Below are positions 57,854-64,000 of a stretch of 64,000 nucleotides of DNA, one piece after another. Source of the stretch: Nostoc sp. CENA543 (lineage in GTDB: Bacteria > Cyanobacteriota > Cyanobacteriia > Cyanobacteriales > Nostocaceae); contig NZ_CP023278.1 in the NCBI RefSeq assembly GCF_002896875.1, positions 2,728,001 to 2,792,000 on the forward strand, written 5' to 3'. The notes under the pieces are model-generated. The model did no database searches and was not told the DNA's origin. It saw only the letters and a list, made by a program, of their open reading frames with translations. The position numbers and the translations under genes are program-made. Positions within the stretch are counted from its first letter, which is position 1. Every line of letters begins with the position of its first letter.

Positions 57854-58139
57854 GCAATTATTTTTTAGTTATTTTACTATACTAGTTAGGTCGTTTCTAT
57901 TGGTAAACAAACCCCAGTTTGACAACCTACCTCCTATCAAGCTTATCCCTGTTGTGTCACTATCGCGGTAGTATAGGGATGTCAAAACCTCAAAACGAAG
58001 ACACAGAGTACGGTAGAGGCGTTCGTGCAGCGTCACACGACGAAAAAATTTTCCAAGAACCAATTAGCTCAAAATTAGCACTATGATTTTTACTAATTCC
58101 CTCCCACTTGATGGATTCTGCTTTTTGCCTTTCATTCTC

Positions 58140-58186
58140 TCCGACTTGTAATCGGAAGGTCGTCGGTTCAAATCCGACTGCTGGCT
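58140..58186 (+). pseudogene. tRNA-Thr 3' half: right attachment site of the element
   Basis: 47 nt copying tRNA-Thr from the anticodon stem to the discriminator base, offset from the intact gene by exactly 9,490 nt. The first 23 nt (58140-58162) are identical, then GGTTCAAATCC and CTGCTGGCTTTA also match. The differences are two pairs of changes in the T-stem. Here the stem GTCGG/CCGAC is perfect. No 5' half is present, so it is not a gene. Confidence 0.9.
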
Positions 58187-58314
58187 TTATTGTACAGTTG
58201 TTGTACATTATTCAAGAAACGACATTTAATGTGTGAATGTACAGCTGTACCTCGCTTGAGTTGGCAAGGAGCAAGTACGCACTAAAAGGCTACGTAATTA
58301 CTAAATAATGAACT

Positions 58315-58668
58315 ATGAAAGCTGACGCAGAAAACTATGAAAGGCTCACTTGTGAAGTAGAAACTACTTTAAAAGTCATTGGCGGACGCTGGAAGGTTTT
58401 GATTATTAGAGAACTTTTATCAGGGATGAAAAGGTTCGGTGAGTTGCAGCGTTCTCTACCAGGAATTACACAGAAAATGCTCACTCAACAATTACGAGAA
58501 TTAGAAGAGGACGGAATAATACATCGAGAAGTATATGCTCAAATCCCCCCAAAGGTAGAGTATTCTTTAACACCTTTAGGATTAAGTTTACAACCAATTC
58601 TCTATGCAATGCACGAGTGGGCTGTTAAGCATTTTTATCAAAAGAAGGGAATGGGGAATGAGGAATAG
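58315..58668 (+). CDS. HxlR-family winged-helix regulator
   Basis: 117 residues. The family core is clear: [55 protein letters not shown], and the wing [16 protein letters not shown]. HxlR regulators sense redox or aldehyde stress, sometimes through Cys. The only Cys is the one before the core (position 13). It lies just outside the element, 129 nt past its right end. Its target gene is unknown. Confidence 0.9.
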   Translation: MKADAENYERLTCEVETTLKVIGGRWKVLIIRELLSGMKRFGELQRSLPGITQKMLTQQLRELEEDGIIHREVYAQIPPKVEYSLTPLGLSLQPILYAMHEWAVKHFYQKKGMGNEE

Positions 58669-58686
58669 GGCATTGGGAATATTAAT

Positions 58687-59139
58687 TTAATTAGACTTGA
58701 GATACTCAATTGCTGCTTCTAGCTTGGAAGGATAACTTTCAGCGAATCTTTCAAACCAAAGTCCTTCAACAGATAGAGGATCTAATTTCGCTAGCCAATC
58801 TTGTGCTTGTTTTTTCAAAGCGGCTTTTTGTTGAGCTTTAATTTTTTCTTGTTTGATTCTTTCTTGTTCTAGTTCTTGTTGCTTTTTCAGTTCCTCAGCT
58901 TGGGCTTGGGCTTCAATATCAGCTTTAACTTCTTCTAAAATATTATCTATAAAAGAATCTGGTTTATTGGTATCTCCTAAAAGATCATCTAAGAGAGAGT
59001 TTGCTGAATTTATAGGCAAATTTATCGGTAAATTCGTAGACGGTATATCTAAATTAGGTTGTGGTGATTGCGTCTGTTGTGATTTTTCACCACTGTATTC
59101 CGCTTTAATTTGCTCTAACAATTTATCAATAGAGTCCAT
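58687..59139 (-). CDS. Slr1339-like salt-stress family protein
   Basis: 150 residues. Charged coiled coil at about 70-110 (AEELKKQQELEQERIKQEKI), preceded by a short disordered part. The family call comes from memory of cyanobacterial proteins with the same MDSIDKLLEQIKAEY start and WLAKLDPLSVEGLWFERFAE end. Function is not established. It precedes two VWA genes on the opposite side of a repeat cluster. Confidence 0.6.
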   Translation of the reverse strand: MDSIDKLLEQIKAEYSGEKSQQTQSPQPNLDIPSTNLPINLPINSANSLLDDLLGDTNKPDSFIDNILEEVKADIEAQAQAEELKKQQELEQERIKQEKIKAQQKAALKKQAQDWLAKLDPLSVEGLWFERFAESYPSKLEAAIEYLKSN

Positions 59140-59143
59140 AATT

Positions 59144-59250
59144 ATTAGTTATTAGTTGTTAGTCATTAGTCATTAGTCAACAGTCAAGATTTCTTCACGT
59201 AAAACCTTAAACCCCTATACCCTTACACCCCTAGACCCCTACACCCTTAC
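59144..59250. repeat. TTAGTCA heptamers and CCCCTACACC repeats
   Basis: Heptamers of the GTCATTA type (59144-59181) are followed by C-rich units (CCCCTATACC, CCCTTACACC; 59205-59247) between the Slr1339-like and VWA genes. A few more GACTAAT units lie at 59887-59920 between the two VWA genes. Confidence 0.65.
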
Positions 59251-59253
59251 TTC

Positions 59254-59859
59254 TTAGTCAGTAATTGCATTTAATAGCACTTCTGACAGGCTCATATCTT
59301 CCATATCTTCCATTGTAATGGTGTCGCAAATATCAAATTTTGCGCCAGCACTTTGTAATTCATCGTCCAAAATTTTGAGGAAGCGAGATGCTTGGGGGTC
59401 TTGACCGACTTGAATGAAGGAAATGGCTAATTCTTCATCTCTATCCATCCGTCGGGAAGCTTCAATAATGACCTTCATTACTGCTTTGCGATCATCTGGT
59501 TCGCCGTCAGTCACAACTAAAATTGTTTCACCATTGGCTTTGGTTTGACCAGATGCTTTACGTTGAAAATAATCATCTGTGGCGTGTTTTAAAACTCCTG
59601 CTAAATCAGTCGTTCCCGCAGGATCATTTTCCATAAATATTTGCGCTACTCTAGCAGCCGTAACGTTTTCATAACGCTTAAACCTGCCAGAAAAGACATA
59701 TACAGTAATGCCATCTGGGTCAAATTGTTCGCACTTACTGGCTAAAGCTAGAGTAGATTCTTGAGCTGTAACCCACCTATTTCTACCACCCTTTTGATCG
59801 GGAGTAGCCATGCTACCACTTTTGTCAATAATGAGAGTGTAATCGCGATTGTCTAGCAT
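59254..59859 (-). CDS. VWA-domain protein, copy 2 of a tandem pair
   Basis: 201 residues, a stand-alone VWA domain with no signal peptide. The metal site is complete: D-K-S-G-S at 12-16, a Thr in AGTTDLAGVL (83-84) and Asp118 in TDGEPDD. It is very similar along its full length to the gene immediately upstream. The stop lies in a heptamer-like TTAGTCA. A TerY-like role in stress or metal response is possible but not shown. Confidence 0.85.
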   Translation of the reverse strand: MLDNRDYTLIIDKSGSMATPDQKGGRNRWVTAQESTLALASKCEQFDPDGITVYVFSGRFKRYENVTAARVAQIFMENDPAGTTDLAGVLKHATDDYFQRKASGQTKANGETILVVTDGEPDDRKAVMKVIIEASRRMDRDEELAISFIQVGQDPQASRFLKILDDELQSAGAKFDICDTITMEDMEDMSLSEVLLNAITD

Positions 59860-59915
59860 AATCTTTATTTCAACTCATAATTAACAACTAATGACTAATG
59901 ACTAATGACCAAAGA

Positions 59916-60521
59916 CTAATCAGTAATTGCATTCATTAACACATCTGCAAGACTCATCTCTTCTAAATCATCTAAGGTGACAGTATCGCAAATATCGAAT
60001 TTAGCCCCTACGCCTTGTAATTGGTCATCTAATGCTTTGAGAAATTTTGTAGCTTGGGGGTCTGAACCGACTTGAATCATGGAAATAGCTAATTCTTCAT
60101 CACGTTCCATTTGGCGTGTAGCACTAATAATAACTTCAAAGACGGCTTTGCGATCGTCTGGTTCGCCATCGGTGATCACTAAGATGGTTTCACCATTAGG
60201 TTTAGTTTTACCGGCGGCTTTGCGTTGAAAGTAATTAGTGGTTGCATCCAGAAGGACACCTGCTAAATTGGTTGTTCCGGCTGGGTCATTTTCTTGAAAT
60301 ATTTGGGAGACTTTAGCGGTGGTAACGCCTTCATAGCGTTTAAACCTACCAGAGAAAACATATACAGTGATGCCATCTGGGTCAAACTGTTCGCACTTTC
60401 TAGCTAAAGCGATAGTTGATTCTTGGGCAATTTCCCATCTGCTTCTACCACCGGCTTGGTCAGGGGTAGACATACTGCCGCTTTTGTCGATGATTAGTGT
60501 GTAGTCGCGATCGCTCATCAT
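59916..60521 (-). CDS. VWA-domain protein, copy 1 of a tandem pair
   Basis: 201 residues; the start is either of two adjacent ATG codons. Same architecture and metal site as its neighbour, with most positions identical, as in CEQFDPDGITVYVFSGRFKR in both. Both end AITD. The 56-nt gap holds GACTAAT heptamers. The pair is a recent duplication. Cytoplasmic; partner unknown. Confidence 0.85.
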   Translation of the reverse strand: MMSDRDYTLIIDKSGSMSTPDQAGGRSRWEIAQESTIALARKCEQFDPDGITVYVFSGRFKRYEGVTTAKVSQIFQENDPAGTTNLAGVLLDATTNYFQRKAAGKTKPNGETILVITDGEPDDRKAVFEVIISATRQMERDEELAISMIQVGSDPQATKFLKALDDQLQGVGAKFDICDTVTLDDLEEMSLADVLMNAITD

Positions 60522-60658
60522 AATTTTCCTTCAATTTAGTATCCTGTCGTTATAAGTCTAGTCTAGGTCTCTTACGTACTGACAGGCTTTTTAAGCTTTC
60601 GTATTAATTAGAAATTACACATATGTCTTATGGGGTGTGCTAGACGGCTCAAATGCTT

Positions 60659-62491
60659 TCAAATATCTGCCAGTTGCGTCATTGCTGATTGCAGTGATAG
60701 TTTTTGGGGAAATTGCCTAGCGTGTAGATCAGCATATCTACCGCCTTGAGCAAGCAATTTATTATGCGTGCCAGTTTCTTGAATGCGTCCTTGTTCTATG
60801 ACTACGATTAAGTCTGCATTTTGAATGGTTGAAAGTCGATGAGCAATCACCAAGCAAGTACGATGTTTGAGGAGTTGTTGTAGTGCTTGTTGAATTAATT
60901 GTTCTGACTCTGTATCAAGGGCAGAAGTAGCTTCGTCAAGTATAAGGAATTGGGGGTTTTTAATCAAGGCTCTGGCGATCGCTAGTCTTTGTCTTTGTCC
61001 TCCCGATAGTTTCATCCCCCGTTCCCCAATTACAGTGTCATACCCTTGGGGTAAGTTGATAATGAATTGATGAGCATGGGCAATTTTGGCTGCTGACTCA
61101 ATATCTGCATTTGTCACCCCAGGTTTACCATAAGCAATATTGTCTTTAATGCTTCCATGTAAAAGTAAAGTTTCCTGAGATACAATCCCCATCTGACTGC
61201 GTAATGATTGTAAAGTGACATCGCGGATATCTATACCATCTATGAGAATTGTGCCTTGTTGGGGGTCATAAAAACGGGCGGCTAAATTGGCTATGGTACT
61301 TTTCCCCGCGCCGGAAGCACCAACTAACGCCACAGTCATTCCCGGTTGGATATCTAAATTAAAGTGATGAATCACCTGTTGACCGGAATTATAGGCAAAT
61401 TCTACACCCTGCCAACGGATGTTACCTTGAATTGGGGGCAGTGCGATCGCATCTGGTTTTTCTTTTACTTCTGGCTGGGTGTCCAACACTTCATAAATCC
61501 TCTCTAGTGCTGTTGCACCTTTTTGAATAACGTGCATGACTTTACTAAACCGTTTCGCTGGTTGATTGAGATGATTTAAATAAGCTAAAAACGCTGTTAA
61601 ATCACCTATTGTCATGTGTCCGCCAATTACCTCCCAAGCACCATAGGCAAGAACGGTAATAAAACCCAAGTTATTCATGAAATCTATCACGGGTGCAAAA
61701 CCAGACCACAAACGCACCGCCCGAATATTAGCATCCATATTTTGCTGATTATATTCAGAAAATCGGTCGATTTCGTAACCTTCGTTGGCGCAGGCTTTGA
61801 TTAATTTAATATTAGTTAAAGTCTCTTGTAGATGATTATTAATTTCTGCACCTTGCTTTTGTACTTCTCGGTAAGCTCCCCGCATCTGTTTACCAAAAAA
61901 CTGTGCGATGTAAACCATTATCGGTAAGGTGATTAATATTAATAAGGTAAGTTGCCAGTCGGCATAAATTAAATAAATAACAATAACTATAAAAGTGAAT
62001 ATTTCGGCAATAATTTCGGCTACATCTGTGGTAATTAGTTTTTCTAAAGCATCCACATCTTTTGTTACCATTGCCATTAATGCCCCTGTACGCTTATTTT
62101 CAAAAAAGCTGAGGGATAAAGTTTGGAGATGCTTGTATAACTCATTTCTGATATCAAATAGGGTTTTTTGTCCCACTAGAGACATCATGTAATTACGAGC
62201 AAAATTTAAACTCCCAATCAGTAAGGTAATCACTGCAATCCCTAAACCCAACCAGGGGAGTAATTCAATTTTTCTTTGGGGGATAACTACATCTATAACA
62301 TAGCGGGTAATTTGGGGAATGATGACTTGGAGAAATGAGAGGAAGAAAATTGTACTAGAAGCTAATATGAGTTGAATTTTGTGTTTCCAGACATAAGTAA
62401 AAAAGCGTTTGTAGAGTGATATTGCAGATAAATTTACTTGAAATTCTGATGAGTCTTTTTGAGCAATTTGGCGGATGAAGTTGGCTTGCAT
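60659..62491 (-). CDS. MsbA-type ABC exporter, fused membrane and ATPase domains
   Basis: About 610 residues from MQANFIRQIAQ; upstream in-frame text overlaps the PepSY gene and is not family-like. Six membrane helices (about 30-310) and an ATPase domain: Walker A GASGAGKST, signature LSGGQRQRLAIARAL, Walker B FLILDEATSALD, H-loop AHRLS. All motifs are intact. Half-size exporters move lipids, drugs or siderophores out of the cell. The PepSY and second exporter genes beside it suggest a metal/siderophore context; the substrate is not known. Confidence 0.9.
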   Translation of the reverse strand: MQANFIRQIAQKDSSEFQVNLSAISLYKRFFTYVWKHKIQLILASSTIFFLSFLQVIIPQITRYVIDVVIPQRKIELLPWLGLGIAVITLLIGSLNFARNYMMSLVGQKTLFDIRNELYKHLQTLSLSFFENKRTGALMAMVTKDVDALEKLITTDVAEIIAEIFTFIVIVIYLIYADWQLTLLILITLPIMVYIAQFFGKQMRGAYREVQKQGAEINNHLQETLTNIKLIKACANEGYEIDRFSEYNQQNMDANIRAVRLWSGFAPVIDFMNNLGFITVLAYGAWEVIGGHMTIGDLTAFLAYLNHLNQPAKRFSKVMHVIQKGATALERIYEVLDTQPEVKEKPDAIALPPIQGNIRWQGVEFAYNSGQQVIHHFNLDIQPGMTVALVGASGAGKSTIANLAARFYDPQQGTILIDGIDIRDVTLQSLRSQMGIVSQETLLLHGSIKDNIAYGKPGVTNADIESAAKIAHAHQFIINLPQGYDTVIGERGMKLSGGQRQRLAIARALIKNPQFLILDEATSALDTESEQLIQQALQQLLKHRTCLVIAHRLSTIQNADLIVVIEQGRIQETGTHNKLLAQGGRYADLHARQFPQKLSLQSAMTQLADI

Positions 62492-62522
62492 GGTTTTTTG
62501 AAACGCAAAGGTAAGCTGAGGT

Positions 62523-63614
62523 TTACGCGGATGTACGCTGAGGTTTAGTTTTGTGGTTGCGTCCCCACCAAAGGGTAAAACCAGTGATGGATAATGCAGA
62601 TGAGATGATACCAATTAATATATATAGTCCCATTGTTGCTAGTCCGCCGTAATTACCTGTATGTATCGCATCCATCCAGGCTTTTAGTTGTTCTACTTTG
62701 GGGGTGTTAAAGAAGTTATCAATGCTGATAACTTCGCCAGTATATTGATTGATAAATACAAAACTTTTTCCTTCTGGGGTAATTTCGTGAGGTAAGCGAA
62801 AACGTATCCTGACGGCAGCATTTTCATCTTTTGGGGTATGTAAAATTGTTGGCTGTCCTTGAGGAAGTGCGTTTTTAGCAGTTTGTAAAAACTGGTCTAG
62901 GGTTAATTGTGAGTGATTATTTGATATGATAGAAATAGGCGGTGTAATTTTTGTTTGTCCTGTCATCCAATAAGCTAAACTTTTGATGGGTTTATCAAAT
63001 ACCATCACACTACCGCTAACAGCAATTAAGACGAGAAAGACTGCTGATAATACTCCGGCTACTTTGTGGATGTCATATTGTAGTATGCGCCATTTTGCTT
63101 GCCAACGAATTTTAAATCCAATAGAGAATTTTTTCCAACCATTCCACACAATTAAACCAGTCACAGTTAATATCAATAACGATACACCGCATACACCAAC
63201 GATAACAGCACCCACTTTACCTGCTAGTAAATGAGTGTGTAATTGACTGACAATTTTGATCATGGGTGTATCACGGGGATATATTCCTAGTAATTCTCCT
63301 GTATAAGTGTTGATATAAATATCTGATTTGATTTTGTTGGGATATTTAATCAACACATGGAATGGCTGATTAACAGTTTGAGGAATGGTAATAGATTCTA
63401 GTTTAGTGGTGGGATATTGTTGATGAATAATTGCAGCTACCTGTTGTAGTGTAATTTTCTCTTTTTGGGGTACAACTTGGTGAGTTTGCAGGTGTAGTAT
63501 AGGGTTAATTTCTTTATCAAAAACTAGAATGCTACCTGTCACACAGATAACAATCATCAACACACCGACAATAATACCAATAATTCGATGAATAGCAACC
63601 ATAGGGCGTTGCAT
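62523..63614 (-). CDS. PepSY-associated membrane protein (PiuB-like)
   Basis: 363 residues with four membrane helices: MVAIHRIIGIIVGVLMIVIC at the start, two in the middle (about 125-220), and one at the end. Periplasmic PepSY-like parts lie between them (YINTYTGELLGIYP and FINQYTGEVISID repeats). Such proteins are linked to iron-siderophore uptake and reduction in other bacteria. An AGGAGG ribosome site 8 nt before its ATG is formed by the last codons of the upstream exporter gene. Confidence 0.82.
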   Translation of the reverse strand: MQRPMVAIHRIIGIIVGVLMIVICVTGSILVFDKEINPILHLQTHQVVPQKEKITLQQVAAIIHQQYPTTKLESITIPQTVNQPFHVLIKYPNKIKSDIYINTYTGELLGIYPRDTPMIKIVSQLHTHLLAGKVGAVIVGVCGVSLLILTVTGLIVWNGWKKFSIGFKIRWQAKWRILQYDIHKVAGVLSAVFLVLIAVSGSVMVFDKPIKSLAYWMTGQTKITPPISIISNNHSQLTLDQFLQTAKNALPQGQPTILHTPKDENAAVRIRFRLPHEITPEGKSFVFINQYTGEVISIDNFFNTPKVEQLKAWMDAIHTGNYGGLATMGLYILIGIISSALSITGFTLWWGRNHKTKPQRTSA

Positions 63615-63617
63615 TAA

Positions 63618-64000
63618 CTATACCTCCTGTTGGATTTGATGGTTAGCTGCAATTGTTGGACGTAATACTCGTAATAATGCCGGATAAGCTTCTCTGGCTT
63701 TGTTGTAAACTTTTACAATGTTCCCCAAGGGTTTAGAAAGGAGATTTAAATTACCCCAGAACAAAACTAAATCTCCAGCTTGAATTTCTTTCGGTACTAC
63801 ACCTATATGAAAAGCTGAAGAAAGTAAAACTAATACTAAAAGTCCAAACCAAGTTAATAAATCCATTAAGATTTCTGTTCCCGATTTGAACATTTCTAAG
63901 TGGATAGTATGGCGAAAAAATGACTCTTGATGCTCAATTAACTCTAATTTTTTCGCTTCGGTAGTAGACGCAGCAATATTTTCTTGAGCCGTGAGCATTT
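63618..64000 (-). CDS. ABC exporter membrane domain, end of gene, no ATPase domain
   Basis: At least 126 residues, continuing past the right edge. It matches the last helices of an exporter membrane domain (RHTIHLEMFKSGTEILMDLL, LVLFWGNLNLLSKPLGN, KAREAYPALLRVL). The frame then stops after 17 more residues (...TIAANHQIQQEV), where an ATPase domain should begin. It lies 3 nt before the PepSY gene. It may be a membrane-only subunit or a truncated gene. Confidence 0.7.
   Translation of the reverse strand, partial: MLTAQENIAASTTEAKKLELIEHQESFFRHTIHLEMFKSGTEILMDLLTWFGLLVLVLLSSAFHIGVVPKEIQAGDLVLFWGNLNLLSKPLGNIVKVYNKAREAYPALLRVLRPTIAANHQIQQEV

Larger units (their letters stand above)
48650..58186. 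mobile_element. Decayed tRNA-Thr-targeting integrative element, about 9.5 kb
   Basis: Bounded by the tRNA-Thr anticodon arm (left) and the tRNA 3' half (right), in direct orientation. The integrase next to the left end is broken, so the element is fixed. Cargo: gene fragments, an RTX protein, a sigma-like factor, a HEAT/DUF1822 protein, a LuxR regulator and a CHAT fusion protein, all intact. The likely crossover is in the shared 23-nt core. There are no replication, conjugation or phage structural genes. Confidence 0.8.

Noticed and set aside
57990-58208. Minus-strand frame reading AVGFEPTTFRLQ
   Set aside because: This text is the well-known false protein made by reading antisense across a tRNA 3' half; it overlaps the tRNA-Thr fragment.

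Overview
The window is a piece of chromosome from a filamentous, heterocyst-forming-type cyanobacterium (Nostoc/Anabaena group). The sequence signs are many HIP1 octamers (GCGATCGC), low GC, AT-rich spacers full of short tandem heptamers (GGGGATT/GGGGACT and GACTAAT/GACTATT), and cyanobacterial genes such as rpaB, sbtA/sbtB, DUF1822 and DUF4336 proteins. The species assignment is inference.

Layout. 1-6.9 kb: a leftward exopolysaccharide cluster (asnB-type asparagine synthase cut by the window edge, O-antigen-ligase-like polymerase, Wzx-like flippase, FlaA1/CapD-like sugar-nucleotide dehydratase). 7.4-11.1 kb: an AllA-like ureidoglycolate lyase with a DoxX-like protein, then a BMP-type nucleoside-binding lipoprotein and its double ABC ATPase, without permease genes beside them. 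11.2-15.2 kb: a MASE1 histidine kinase, a small lipoprotein, a broken copy of the ABC ATPase C-terminus, and a Fic protein. 15.5-18.2 kb: alaS, then a 1.4 kb AT-rich gene-free stretch. 19.6-30.7 kb: a diguanylate cyclase, an FtsH-peptidase-like membrane protein, a DUF4336 protein, a cysteine-hydrolase/cupin pair, a TPR protein, a DUF1963 protein, a large exported repeat protein and an FAD monooxygenase. 31.1-34.4 kb: a carbon-uptake locus (SbtA bicarbonate transporter, its PII-like partner SbtB, a CPA2-type antiporter). 35.3-48.4 kb: rpaB, an MprF-like enzyme, a GluR0-like ligand-gated channel, a VWA protein with a convergent pair of unknown genes, two RodZ-like proteins, an alpha/beta hydrolase and a YdeP-type molybdoenzyme, with heptamer arrays between them.

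48.6-58.2 kb is the most interesting part: a decayed integrative element of about 9.5 kb. It starts in an intact tRNA-Thr(UGU) gene, is followed at once by a broken tyrosine integrase, and ends in a 47-nt copy of the tRNA 3' half. The tRNA copies share a 23-nt core over the anticodon arm. Their T-arms differ in a way that suggests the present tRNA carries the element's 3' end and the fragment is the old chromosomal one. The cargo is an RTX protein, a sigma-70-like factor, a HEAT/DUF1822 protein, a LuxR regulator and a pentapeptide-membrane-CHAT protease fusion. The sigma/DUF1822/CHAT set looks like a cyanobacterial conflict or cell-death module (inference).

58.3-64 kb: an HxlR regulator, a Slr1339-like protein, a tandem pair of nearly duplicate VWA proteins, an MsbA-type ABC exporter, a PepSY membrane protein and the end of a second exporter that stops without its ATPase domain.

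All family calls come from reading the translations; no database search was run.
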